Shown: one piece after another, positions 17,145 through 25,650 of the stretch | Numbering within the stretch: the first letter of the stretch is position 1 | How the letters are laid out: each line of letters begins with the position of its first letter | Origin: Bradyrhizobium sp. WSM471 | Lineage (GTDB): Bacteria; Pseudomonadota; Alphaproteobacteria; Rhizobiales; Xanthobacteraceae | Direction: 5' to 3' | DNA length: 64,000 nt | NCBI RefSeq assembly: GCF_000244915.1 | Contig: NZ_CM001442.1 | Location: forward strand, 4,154,001 to 4,218,000 | The notes under the pieces: generated by a model | What the model was told of the DNA's origin: nothing | Seen by the model: only the letters and a program-made list of their open reading frames with translations | The model's database searches: none | Made by a program: the position numbers and the translations under genes

Positions 17145-17912
17145 TCAGTACTTCGCGATGATCGGGCCGCCGAATTTGTAGTTGATGCGGGCGGTGATCA
17201 AATCGACGTCCTGGCCGATGCGGTCGGTGCGTGAGAACGTGCCGACCGGCGTCAGCGCGCCGTTGGAGGTGAGCGTGACGTCGTGGCGGCCCATGAACAG
17301 ATGGTCGTATTCGAGGCCGACCGACCAGTTCGGGGCGAAGCCGTATTCGATGCCGACGCCGACCGTGCCGCCCCAGCGGGTGTCGTCGGCACCGTCGAAC
17401 TCGGCTCCGGCCAGACCGCCCGTTCCGATGCCGCGGTAGCGGTTGCGGGTGACGGCGGCGCCGCCCTTCACGTAAAGCAGTGCGTTATTCCAGGCGTAGC
17501 CGACCTGGCCGGTGAACAGGCCGAAAGCATCGACACGGGTGCGGTTCGCGACGCCGGCCACGGCGCTGGCGTTCCGGCCGGAGAGATCTGCCCAGTCGCC
17601 CTGCGCTTCAAGGCCGAACACGAAGGCGCTGCTCTGCCAGCGATATCCGATCTGGCCGCCGGCGACGGCGCCCGTCGCGTCATGGCAGCCTTCCGCAACG
17701 CCGGCGGCGAAACCAACCGTCTGGTCCCAGCAATTGCGTGACGAGCCATAGCCGCCGTTGGCGCCAATGTAGAAGCCGCTCCAATCATAGATCGCCGCGA
17801 TCATCGGCGGCGCCTTGGTGTAGGGACGTGCGGCGAGATCGGCGGCACTGGCCTGGGTGGTGACGGCTGCGAGCGAGAGTCCGGCGAGCGCGGATGCAAT
17901 CTTCCAATTCAT
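17145..17912 (-). CDS. Outer membrane beta-barrel protein, Omp25/Omp31 type
   Basis: 255 aa. Signal peptide MNWKIASALAGLSLAAVTTQ with cleavage near ASAA, then DLAARPYTKAPP as in the two paralogues near 7-10 kb. Repeated barrel strands follow (WSGFYIGANGGYG, GGQIGYRWQSSAFVFGLEAQG, GVGIEYGFAPNWSVGLEYDH), ending GGPIIAKY. Two Cys residues (NCWDQ and EGCHD) could form a loop disulfide, which the other two paralogues lack. The gene is flanked by a 54-bp direct repeat derived from the MAPEG gene, which suggests rearrangement or insertion here. Confidence 0.9.
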   Translation of the reverse strand: MNWKIASALAGLSLAAVTTQASAADLAARPYTKAPPMIAAIYDWSGFYIGANGGYGSSRNCWDQTVGFAAGVAEGCHDATGAVAGGQIGYRWQSSAFVFGLEAQGDWADLSGRNASAVAGVANRTRVDAFGLFTGQVGYAWNNALLYVKGGAAVTRNRYRGIGTGGLAGAEFDGADDTRWGGTVGVGIEYGFAPNWSVGLEYDHLFMGRHDVTLTSNGALTPVGTFSRTDRIGQDVDLITARINYKFGGPIIAKY

Positions 17913-18094
17913 ATCTGCCCCGAATCATCAATGCGATGACCAAATATACCTGTGGATAGGCGACCCTTCGCGTCAGCCCACGGAAGGCATTCCTGTTTTT
18001 GTCGCACTGTCATCCTTCGGCAACACCAGCAGCCGAGGCAGGCTTTCGAGGATTTTACCCCTTTGTTGCAGCCGCTAAGCCATCGGAGCTGCGA

Positions 18095-18493
18095 TCAAAC
18101 CACCTTGAAGATCGCGACGGCCAGCACGGCCTGCGCGATGAAGCCGACAGTGAAGGCCAGGGTGCGGAAGACGGGGATGCCCATCGCATAGACGATCAGA
18201 TGCGCGACGCGCGACCAGAAATAGACGGCGCAGGCAAGCACCGTCCATTTCGAGGAGTAGTCGATCGCGTTCAGGATCAGCACCAGCGGCGCGAACAGCA
18301 CGAGGTTCTCGACGGCGTTGTCATGCGCGAACATGAGGCGGTTCGCCCATTCCGACTGCGGCTTGTCGGTGCGCGAGGGATTGGCCATCGCGCCACCGAG
18401 ACCGCGAATCTGGCAGCGGTTGATGGTGTAGGGAATCCAGAGGATTCCGGTCAGGACCACCGTCAGTGTCAGCCAGAACAATTCACGCGTCAT
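18095..18493 (-). CDS. MAPEG-family membrane protein
   Basis: 132 aa with four membrane segments, the size and layout of MAPEG (membrane-associated eicosanoid/glutathione) proteins. Typical family strings are the Asn/Glu-containing RLMFAHDNAVENLVLFAPLVL loop and the RVAHLIVYAMGIPVFRTLAF segment. Bacterial members are poorly characterised; glutathione-linked activity is possible but not demonstrated by sequence. The last 54 bp are duplicated at 16989-17042. It starts 65 bp before the phaC stop on the same strand, so it may be read from the phaC transcript. Confidence 0.8.
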   Translation of the reverse strand: MTRELFWLTLTVVLTGILWIPYTINRCQIRGLGGAMANPSRTDKPQSEWANRLMFAHDNAVENLVLFAPLVLILNAIDYSSKWTVLACAVYFWSRVAHLIVYAMGIPVFRTLAFTVGFIAQAVLAVAIFKVV

Positions 18494-18558
18494 AACCCGG
18501 TCCCCTCATCAATTTCTGCCGCAGGCGTGGAGCTTATACGAAAGCGCGGAAGATTCTG

Positions 18559-20367
18559 CTATGCGCGAACCCTGACATAGCTGCCGGGCGCGTCCTCGAT
18601 CGGGGGAAACGCATCGCTGCCGACCGTGCGGGCCGGGACTTCCTCGGGATCGAGCGCGCCCAGCCATTGCCGCCAGTCCGGCCACCACGAGCCCTTGTGC
18701 TCGACCGCGCCCTTCATCCACTCGGCGACGTTGGCGGACTTGACGTTGTCGTTGGTCCAGTACTGGTATTTGTTCGAGGCGGGCGGATTGACCACGCCGG
18801 CGATGTGGCCCGAGCCGGACAGCACGTATTTCACCGGGCCGCCGAAGAACTGGGAGCCGTACAGCACCGATTCCGCCGGCGCGATATGGTCCTCGCGGGT
18901 TGCTAGATTGTAGATCGGTACCATGACCTTGGAGAGATCGAGCAAGGTGTTGTCCAGCACCAACGTGCCGGTCGAGAGCCGGTTCTCAAGATAGCAATTG
19001 CGCAGATAGTACGAATGGTTCGACGCGGTCATGCGCGTCGCGTCGGAATTCCAGTGCAGCAGGTCGAACGCGCTCGGCTGCTGGCCCTTGAGGTAATTGC
19101 TGACGACATAGGACCAGATCAAATCGTTGGAGCGCAGCATGTTGAAGGCCATCGCCATCTTCGAGCCTTCGAGCACGCCCGCCGCCTTCATGTCCTGCTC
19201 GAGGGATGCGATCTGCTCCTCGTCGACGAACACGAGCAAATCACCGGCATGGGTGAAGTCGACCTGTGCCGCGAAGAACGTCGCGGACGCCACGCGCTGG
19301 CGGCGCTTCTCGGCGAGCCAGGCCAGCGTGGTCGCGAGCATGGTGCCGCCGACGCAATAGCCGGCGGTGTGCACTTTCATCTCGCCGGTGACCTTCTCGA
19401 TCACGTCCATCGCCGTGAGCGGGCCTTCCTTCATGTAGTCTTCCCAGCTCTTGGCACCTAGCCGCTTGTCGGGATTGACCCATGAGATCACGAACACGGT
19501 GATGCCCTGATCGACGCACCACTTGATGTAGGATTTCTCCGGCTTGAGGTCGAGGATGTAGAACTTGTTGATCCAGGGCGGGATGATCAGGAGCGGCGTG
19601 CGCAGCACGTTCTCCGTCGCCGGCGCATACTGGATCAGCTGCATCATCTCGTTCTGGTAGATCACCTTGCCCGGCGTCGTCGCCATGTTCACGCCGACGA
19701 CGAGATTGTCAGGATCGGATTGACGGATCTTCAGCGTGCCCTTGCCGGCGGCGATGTCCTCGGCCAGCATCTTCAGCCCGCGCGCGAGATTTTCGCCGCT
19801 GCTGGCCACCGTCGCGCGCAGCACTTCCGGGTTGGTCAGCACGAAGTTGGAGGGCGAGATCGCGTTGGTGAGCTGCTGGACGTAGAACTCGGCCTTGCGG
19901 CGGGTCTGCGGATCGAGCCCCTCGGCGTCCCGCACAAGCTCCTGCGCAAATTTGGTCGTGAGCAGGTAAAGCTGCATCATGAAATCGAAGAACTGGTTCG
20001 ACTTCCATTCCGGATCGGCAAAGCGCTTGTCGCGCGGCGAGGGCGCGATCGCGGGCGGTGCGTCCTGACCGGCCATGCGGCGCGCCGCCGAGCCCCAGAG
20101 GTCGAGATAGTCCTTGGCGAGCTTGGTCTGGAGCTCGGAGGACCGCGACGTATCAGACAGCCAGTATTCGGCGACGGCGGTGAAGGTCTTGATAACCTCG
20201 GTAAGCTCGGCCGGCGGCCGATCCTGCACCTCGCCGCTCTCGCGCGGCTTCAGGTACGCGGCGAGCGCCTTGCCGCCGCTTTCCATCGCCCGCGCGACAT
20301 TCATCGCGAAGGCTTCCGCATCGAACTTCGTCTCGGGTCTGGGCGTATCGGTGGTGGCCATACTCAT
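18559..20367 (-). CDS. phaC: Class I polyhydroxyalkanoate synthase
   Basis: 602 aa. It polymerises (R)-3-hydroxyacyl-CoA into PHA at the granule surface. The lipase-like box GYCVGGT holds the nucleophile Cys338; the catalytic Asp is in ATREDHIAP and the His in SGSGHIAGVVNPP. The conserved PPWINKFYILDL and ISWVNPD segments fit class I, as does the length. No phaA, phaB or phasin gene is adjacent. The start is ATG 20367 or, six bases later, ATG 20361. The C-terminus (DAPGSYVRVRA) is normal for the family. Confidence 0.95.
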   Translation of the reverse strand: MSMATTDTPRPETKFDAEAFAMNVARAMESGGKALAAYLKPRESGEVQDRPPAELTEVIKTFTAVAEYWLSDTSRSSELQTKLAKDYLDLWGSAARRMAGQDAPPAIAPSPRDKRFADPEWKSNQFFDFMMQLYLLTTKFAQELVRDAEGLDPQTRRKAEFYVQQLTNAISPSNFVLTNPEVLRATVASSGENLARGLKMLAEDIAAGKGTLKIRQSDPDNLVVGVNMATTPGKVIYQNEMMQLIQYAPATENVLRTPLLIIPPWINKFYILDLKPEKSYIKWCVDQGITVFVISWVNPDKRLGAKSWEDYMKEGPLTAMDVIEKVTGEMKVHTAGYCVGGTMLATTLAWLAEKRRQRVASATFFAAQVDFTHAGDLLVFVDEEQIASLEQDMKAAGVLEGSKMAMAFNMLRSNDLIWSYVVSNYLKGQQPSAFDLLHWNSDATRMTASNHSYYLRNCYLENRLSTGTLVLDNTLLDLSKVMVPIYNLATREDHIAPAESVLYGSQFFGGPVKYVLSGSGHIAGVVNPPASNKYQYWTNDNVKSANVAEWMKGAVEHKGSWWPDWRQWLGALDPEEVPARTVGSDAFPPIEDAPGSYVRVRA

Positions 20368-20446
20368 GAGCAGAACAGTAACGATTCATTCCGTATTCGT
20401 CACCGCGAAGCTCGCATGTTTGGCGTTAAACACTCTCGAAGATGTG

Positions 20447-20460
20447 TTGCAGTGCGACAA
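20447..20460. promoter_or_regulatory. Candidate regulator site upstream of phaC
   Basis: TTGCAGTGCGACAA, about 80 bp upstream of phaC, has TGC/GCA-type half sites of the kind bound by PhaR repressors. The symmetry is imperfect, so this is tentative. Confidence 0.25.
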
Positions 20461-20622
20461 ATTTTCTTGGTTCCGTCACAATCGAGCCGCACCGCTCGGC
20501 TTGGTGGTCCCGGGGTTGTTTTCTCGCTCGCACCGTTTGGGCAGCAATGGTTTGAGCTTGGGCGCGGATTTGGGTAAGATTGCCCCGGGGCCGTGCTTTG
20601 GTACGAAGTGGGGATTTCCCTA

Positions 20623-20898
20623 GTGTTGGCGTTGAGGGACCTGCAAAAGTCGCGGCGGATCTGTGGCGCGCTGCTGATGGCGGCGCTGGCCTTGGGCGGG
20701 TGCTCGAGCCAGCTTGCGGATATGACGCCTTCCGATGCGCAAGCGCATCCCAGGGAGGCCGGTAGCTATCTGCCGGTGCACGATCTGCCGCCGGATCGCG
20801 ATCAGGCGGTCATGCCGCCGGACCAACGGGCCAAGATCGAGGCCGAACTTGCTGCCGCGCGCGACCGCCAGGCGGTTGCCACCAAGGACGCGAAATAG
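20623..20898 (+). CDS. Small predicted lipoprotein
   Basis: 91 aa from GTG 20623. A basic start (LRDLQKSRR) is followed by a hydrophobic stretch and the lipobox LALGGC, so the mature protein would be lipid-anchored at Cys and begin CSSQLADMTPSDAQ. The remainder is polar, with PVHDLPPDRDQAVMPPDQRAK-like motifs and a helical Ala-rich end. Function unknown. An earlier in-frame start at 20593 would put an odd hydrophobic stretch ahead of the signal, so the later one is preferred. Divergent from phaC, sharing a gap of about 255 bp. Confidence 0.72.
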   Translation: MLALRDLQKSRRICGALLMAALALGGCSSQLADMTPSDAQAHPREAGSYLPVHDLPPDRDQAVMPPDQRAKIEAELAAARDRQAVATKDAK

Positions 20899-21112
20899 GG
20901 CGCTGCAAGGTAATCGCTGGCGCCTCCGCCTCGCCGTGCTAAAAGACCTTAGTTCAGCCGAGAGTCAGGGCGAACGACTTCAGTCAACGTCGGCGATAAT
21001 TGCTCTAAGTATTTGATCTTGAGTAATTTTCGCGAAGGATACGGGCGCCTGCCGCCTGGTCTTTATGGCCTGTCGATTCTGTCCTGACCGGTTGCCCGGA
21101 GCCGAGAGAGCC

Positions 21113-22333
21113 ATGGAAGAATTTTACCGCATCCGCCGTCTTCCGCCTTACGTGTTCGAACAGGTCAACCGGGCCAAGGCAGCCGCGCGGAATGCCGGCG
21201 CCGACATCATCGACCTCGGCATGGGCAATCCGGACCTGCCGGCGCCGGCGCACGTGCTGGAGAAGCTGAAGGAGACGCTGGGCAAGCCGCGCACCGACCG
21301 CTACTCGGCCTCCCGCGGCATCCCCGGGCTGCGCCGGGCCCAGGCCGGCTACTACGCCCGCCGTTTCGGCGTGAAGCTCAATCCCGACACCCAGGTGGTG
21401 GCGACGCTCGGCTCCAAGGAGGGGTTTGCCAACGTGGCGCAGGCGATCACCGCGCCCGGCGACGTCATCCTTTGTCCCAATCCGAGCTACCCGATTCACG
21501 CCTTCGGCTTCTTGATGGCGGGCGGCGTGATCCGCTCGGTGCCCTCGGAGCCGACGCCGCAATTCTTCGAGGCGGTCGAGCGGGCGATCGTGCATTCGAT
21601 CCCGAAGCCGCTGGCGCTCGTCGTCTGCTATCCTTCGAACCCGACCGCCTATGTCGCGAGCCTCGATTTCTACAAGGACCTGGTCGCGTTCGCGAAGAAG
21701 CACGAGATCCTGATCCTGTCCGATCTCGCTTATGCCGAGGTTTATTTCGACGAAAGCAACCCGCCGCCCTCGGTGCTCCAGGTGCCGGGCGCGATGGACG
21801 TCGCCGTCGAGTTCACCTCGATGTCGAAGACCTATTCGATGGCTGGCTGGCGCATGGGCTTTGCGGTCGGCAACGAGCGCGTGATTGCGGCACTCGGCCG
21901 TGTCAAATCCTATCTCGACTACGGTGCGTTCACGCCGATCCAGGTTGCGGCGACCGCCGCGCTGAACGGACCGGACGATTGCATCAAGGAGATGCGCGAC
22001 ACCTACCGCAAGCGGCGCGACACGCTGGTGGAATCGTTTGGCCGTGCCGGCTGGGAGATCCCGCCGCCGGAAGCGTCGATGTTCGCCTGGGTGCCGCTGC
22101 CGGAAGCCTTCCGCAGCGTCGGCAGCATGCAATTCGCGACCCTGATGGTGGAGAAATCCGGTGTCGCGGTCTCACCCGGCGTCGGCTTCGGCGAGCATGG
22201 CGAAGGATATGTCCGCATCGCCATGGTGGAAAACGAGCAACGGATTAGGCAGGCCGCGCGCGGCGTGCGCCGCTTCCTTGAAAGCGGCATCGAAACGTTG
22301 CACAACGTCGTTCCGCTCGCCACTCGGCGTTAA
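21113..22333 (+). CDS. alaC: Class I/II PLP aminotransferase, AlaC-like
   Basis: 406 aa from ATG 21113, which has GAGAGAG just upstream; an in-frame start at 21065 adds 16 unconserved residues. Fold type I aminotransferase: NPSYP, the Asn/Tyr region CYPSNPTAY, SDLAYAEV with the PLP-binding Asp, and Lys239 in SMSKTYSMAGWRMGF as the Schiff-base lysine. Such proteins are named glutamate-pyruvate (AlaC) or LL-diaminopimelate aminotransferases. Linkage to hom and glpX is typical of rhizobia and suggests amino-acid biosynthesis, but the exact acceptor is uncertain. Confidence 0.85.
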   Translation: MEEFYRIRRLPPYVFEQVNRAKAAARNAGADIIDLGMGNPDLPAPAHVLEKLKETLGKPRTDRYSASRGIPGLRRAQAGYYARRFGVKLNPDTQVVATLGSKEGFANVAQAITAPGDVILCPNPSYPIHAFGFLMAGGVIRSVPSEPTPQFFEAVERAIVHSIPKPLALVVCYPSNPTAYVASLDFYKDLVAFAKKHEILILSDLAYAEVYFDESNPPPSVLQVPGAMDVAVEFTSMSKTYSMAGWRMGFAVGNERVIAALGRVKSYLDYGAFTPIQVAATAALNGPDDCIKEMRDTYRKRRDTLVESFGRAGWEIPPPEASMFAWVPLPEAFRSVGSMQFATLMVEKSGVAVSPGVGFGEHGEGYVRIAMVENEQRIRQAARGVRRFLESGIETLHNVVPLATRR

Positions 22334-22362
22334 GTTCTCTTCCGCAGGTTTTCCAAGGCATC

Positions 22363-23679
22363 ATGGTTGCACCCCTGAAAGTGGGCATAGCGGGGCTCGG
22401 CACCGTGGGCGCCGAAGTTGTCCGTCTGATCGAAACGCAGGCGCGCGTGCTTGCCGGCCGCAGCGGCCGCGGCATCCGCGTCGTCGCCGTCACCGCGCGC
22501 TCGAAGGCGAAGAAGCGCGGCGTCGATCTGCGCGGCGTCGAATGGGTCAAGGATCCGCTTGCCCTCGCCACGCATCCCGGCATCGACTGCTTCGTCGAAC
22601 TGATGGGCGGCTCCGGCGACCCCGCGCTGTCGGCGGTCGAAGCCGCGCTCGCTGCCGGCAAGTCCGTGGTCACCGCCAACAAGGCGTTGCTGGCAAAGCA
22701 CGGCCTCAAGCTGGCAAAGGCGGCCGAAAAGCACGGCGGCGCGCTGAATTTCGAGGCAGCCGTCGGCGCTGCGATCCCTGTCATCAAGACGTTACGCGAA
22801 GGTCTTGCCGGAACCGGCATCAACCGTGTCTACGGCATCCTCAACGGCACCTGCAATTACATCCTGACCCGGATGGAGCAGGAGGGCCTGTCCTTCGCCG
22901 AATGCCTGAAGGACGCGCAACGGCTCGGCTATGCCGAGGCCAATCCGTCATTCGACGTCGACGGCCACGATACCGCGCAAAAGCTCGCCATTCTCGCCAG
23001 CCTCGCTTTCGGCACGAAAGTTGCTCAAAGCGCGGTGTATGTCGAAGGTATCTCCTCCATCGCGCCGGAAGATCTCCGTGCCGCTGACGATCTCGGTTAC
23101 CGGCTCAAGCTGCTGGGCGTCGCGGTTCGCACCGCCACGGGCATCGAGCAGCGCGTGCATCCGACCATGGTTCCAAAATCCTCGTCGATTGCGCAGGTGA
23201 TGGGTGTCACCAACGCGGTCACGATCGATGGCGAGGGCATCCCGCCGATCACGCTGGTCGGCCCCGGTGCCGGTGGCGCCGCGACCGCATCCGCCGTCGT
23301 CGCCGACATCGCCGACGTTGCGCGCGGCATTCGCGCCAATCCGTTCGGCCGGCCGGTTTCGCAGCTGCGCGACACCAAGAAGGCGCCGATGGAGCGCCAC
23401 GAGGGCGGCTACTACATCCGCCTTCTGGCCCGCGATTTCCCGGGCACCGCGGCTGCAATCGCGACGCGGCTCGCGGAGCAGAAGATTTCGATCGAGTCGA
23501 TCGTGCAGCGCCATCCCAATGGCGGCGCTGCGTCGACAAACGGCAAGGCGGTCCCGGTGCCCGTCATCCTCATCACCTATGCCACGCACGAGGACGCCGT
23601 GCGCCGCGCGCTCGCGGCCGTGCAGCGCGACAAGGTGATCAGCGGGCGGCCGCAGGTGATACGGATCGAGAAGAACTGA
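22363..23679 (+). CDS. hom: Homoserine dehydrogenase
   Basis: 438 aa. The N-terminal NAD(P) domain has GIAGLGTVGAEV. The catalytic domain contains NFEAAVGAAIPVIKTLREGL, NGTCNYILTRM and ANPSFDVDGHDTAQKL, all diagnostic. The C-terminus is an ACT domain (YYIRLLARDFPGTAAAIA onwards), the usual threonine-sensing regulatory module. It reduces aspartate semialdehyde to homoserine in threonine and methionine synthesis. It follows the aminotransferase by 29 bp and precedes glpX by about 90 bp on the same strand. Confidence 0.96.
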   Translation: MVAPLKVGIAGLGTVGAEVVRLIETQARVLAGRSGRGIRVVAVTARSKAKKRGVDLRGVEWVKDPLALATHPGIDCFVELMGGSGDPALSAVEAALAAGKSVVTANKALLAKHGLKLAKAAEKHGGALNFEAAVGAAIPVIKTLREGLAGTGINRVYGILNGTCNYILTRMEQEGLSFAECLKDAQRLGYAEANPSFDVDGHDTAQKLAILASLAFGTKVAQSAVYVEGISSIAPEDLRAADDLGYRLKLLGVAVRTATGIEQRVHPTMVPKSSSIAQVMGVTNAVTIDGEGIPPITLVGPGAGGAATASAVVADIADVARGIRANPFGRPVSQLRDTKKAPMERHEGGYYIRLLARDFPGTAAAIATRLAEQKISIESIVQRHPNGGAASTNGKAVPVPVILITYATHEDAVRRALAAVQRDKVISGRPQVIRIEKN

Positions 23680-23773
23680 GCATGCTTAGCAATGACACGG
23701 TTCGAACGAACTGTGGGTGTTACGAGTTGATGCGGCGGAGATGTCCGTCCAAAACTGTTTAAGGAGTGAGCCG

Positions 23774-24775
23774 ATGTCGACCCATATTTCAGTCCCGCCG
23801 CAAGCGTTGCTCGAGCGCATTCTCACGCTGGAGATCGTGCGTGTGACGGAGCGGGCGGCGGTGTCTTCGGCGCGTCTGCGCGGGCATGGCAACGAGAAGG
23901 CGGCCGACCAGGCCGCGGTGGATGCGATGCGGCGCGAGCTCAACAAGCTGCCGATCGAGGGCACCATCGTCATCGGCGAGGGCGAGCGCGATGAGGCGCC
24001 GATGCTCTTCATCGGCGAGAAGGTCGGCATGAACGCCGGCCCGCAGGTCGACATCGCGGTCGACCCGCTCGAAGGCACCACGCTGTGCGCCAAGAACATG
24101 CCGGGCTCGATCGCCACCATGGCGATGGCCGACGGCGGTACTCTGCTGCACGCGCCCGACGTCTACATGCAGAAGCTCGCGATCGGTCCGGGTTACGACA
24201 AAGGCGTCGTCGAGCTCGATGCGACGCCGGCCGAAAACGTCCGCCGCCTTGCCAAGGCCAAGGGCGTCAAGCCGGACGGCATCACTGTTCTCGTGCTCGA
24301 CCGGCCACGCCATGCCAGCATCATCGAGAGCGTGCGCTCGACCGGCGCCGCCGTGCGCCTCATCACCGACGGCGACGTCGCCGGCGTGATCCACTGCGCC
24401 GACCCTGATAATACCGGCGTCGACATGTATCTCGGCACCGGCGGCGCGCCCGAAGGCGTGCTCGCGGCCGTGGCGCTGCGCTGCATCGGCGGCCAGATGC
24501 AGTGCCGTCTCATCCTCGACTCCGACGAGAAGCGCGAGCGCGCCGCCAAGATGGGCGTCAACGATCCCAAGATGATCTACGGCATAGAGGACATGGCGCG
24601 CGGCGACTGCCTGTTCGCCGCCACCGGCGTCACCACGGGCTCGCTGCTATCAGGCGTCAAATTCCGCAAGGACGGGGTGATCGAGACCGAGACGGTGGTG
24701 ATGCGCTCCGTCACCGGCACCGTACGCTACATCAAGGCCGAGCACCGCGAGCTGGCCAAGTTCCATTTGGATTGA
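23774..24775 (+). CDS. glpX: Fructose-1,6-bisphosphatase, class II
   Basis: 333 aa from ATG 23774 with a strong ribosome site (AAGGAG, 8 nt upstream); longer in-frame starts are not needed. Class II (GlpX) signatures: GEGERDEAPMLFIGEKVG (68-85) and the metal/phosphate motif DPLEGTT (97-103), then YLGTGGAPEGVLAA and TGVTTGSLLSGV. It hydrolyses fructose 1,6-bisphosphate in gluconeogenesis and, in autotrophic relatives, sedoheptulose bisphosphate. It is last in the aminotransferase-hom-glpX row. A palindromic repeat element starts 8 bp after its stop. Confidence 0.95.
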   Translation: MSTHISVPPQALLERILTLEIVRVTERAAVSSARLRGHGNEKAADQAAVDAMRRELNKLPIEGTIVIGEGERDEAPMLFIGEKVGMNAGPQVDIAVDPLEGTTLCAKNMPGSIATMAMADGGTLLHAPDVYMQKLAIGPGYDKGVVELDATPAENVRRLAKAKGVKPDGITVLVLDRPRHASIIESVRSTGAAVRLITDGDVAGVIHCADPDNTGVDMYLGTGGAPEGVLAAVALRCIGGQMQCRLILDSDEKRERAAKMGVNDPKMIYGIEDMARGDCLFAATGVTTGSLLSGVKFRKDGVIETETVVMRSVTGTVRYIKAEHRELAKFHLD

Positions 24776-24783
24776 TGTTCTCC

Positions 24784-24874
24784 GTCATTCCGGGGCTCGC
24801 GAAGCGAGAACCCGGAATCTCGCGCCACAACTTCTGGATTCCGGGTTCGCGACTTCGTCGCGCCCCGGAATGAC
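24784..24874. repeat. Palindromic intergenic repeat element
   Basis: A nested palindrome of about 91 bp. The outer arms GTCATTCCGGGG (24784-24795) and CCCCGGAATGAC (24863-24874) are exact complements. The inner arms GAACCCGGAATC (24808-24819) and GATTCCGGGTTC (24837-24848) are also exact. Two small hairpins (CTCGC/GCGAG and CGCGAC/GTCGCG) lie between them. This is the form of dispersed REP-like elements common in Bradyrhizobium. It may also fold as the glpX 3' end. Confidence 0.85.
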
Positions 24875-24900
24875 AACAAGAACAATTAAGGGAAGCGCCA

Positions 24901-25620
24901 GTGTCCGACCTGTCCGCCGTCAAAGCCCTGGTCTTCGACGTGTTCGGCACCGTCGTCGACTGGCGCACCAGCCTGATCACCGACTTCATGTGGTGGGCGA
25001 GGGGCCGCGGCATCAGCGCCGACTGGACTGCCTTGGTCGACGGCTGGCGCGGCATGTACATGGCTTCGATGGATGACGTGCGCAAACATCCCGAGCGCGG
25101 CTATGTCATGCTCGATGATCTGCATCGCCGTTCGCTGGAAAAGCTGGTCGCGCAATTTTCGATTCCAGGCCTCACCGAAGCCGATCTCGATCACCTCACC
25201 AAGGGTTGGCACCGCCTGCACCCGTGGCCCGATAGCGTGGCGGGCCTGACGCGGCTGAAGACGAAATTCGTGATCTCGCCGCTGTCGAACGGCAATGTCG
25301 CGCTGCTCACGAACATGGCGAAGTTCGCAGGGCTGCCCTGGGACCTCATCATGTCGGCCGAGCTGTTCGAGCACTACAAGCCTGATCCCGAAACCTATCT
25401 CGGCGCCGCGCGCCTGCTCGGCCTCAAGCCGGAGCAGGTGATGATGGTCGCCGCCCACAACGGCGATCTCGCCGCCGCGCAGAAGAACGGGCTGAAAACG
25501 GCCTTCGTGGCACGGCCGACCGAATACGGTCCGCTCCAGAAGGTCGATTTCGAGGCCACCGGCAACTGGGACATCGTCGCCAAGGATTTTGGCGGGATCG
25601 CCGACACGCTCGGGTGCTAG
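24901..25620 (+). CDS. Haloacid dehalogenase, type II
   Basis: 239 aa HAD hydrolase. The nucleophile Asp13 is in VFDVFGTVVDW, with the SPLSNGN motif II region, KPDPETYLGAARLLGL with the motif III Lys, and MMVAAHNGDLAAA as motif IV. DVFGTxxDW, the SNG motif and AAHxxDLxAA together point to the L-2-haloacid dehalogenase subgroup, hydrolysing 2-haloalkanoates to hydroxy acids. Natural substrates may differ. GTG start at 24901 with an AAGGGAAG site upstream. The first gene beyond glpX, and possibly the left end of the accessory block. Confidence 0.85.
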   Translation: MSDLSAVKALVFDVFGTVVDWRTSLITDFMWWARGRGISADWTALVDGWRGMYMASMDDVRKHPERGYVMLDDLHRRSLEKLVAQFSIPGLTEADLDHLTKGWHRLHPWPDSVAGLTRLKTKFVISPLSNGNVALLTNMAKFAGLPWDLIMSAELFEHYKPDPETYLGAARLLGLKPEQVMMVAAHNGDLAAAQKNGLKTAFVARPTEYGPLQKVDFEATGNWDIVAKDFGGIADTLGC

Positions 25621-25650
25621 GGGGGCTGCGACTTTGCAGAGGGCCAAGGC

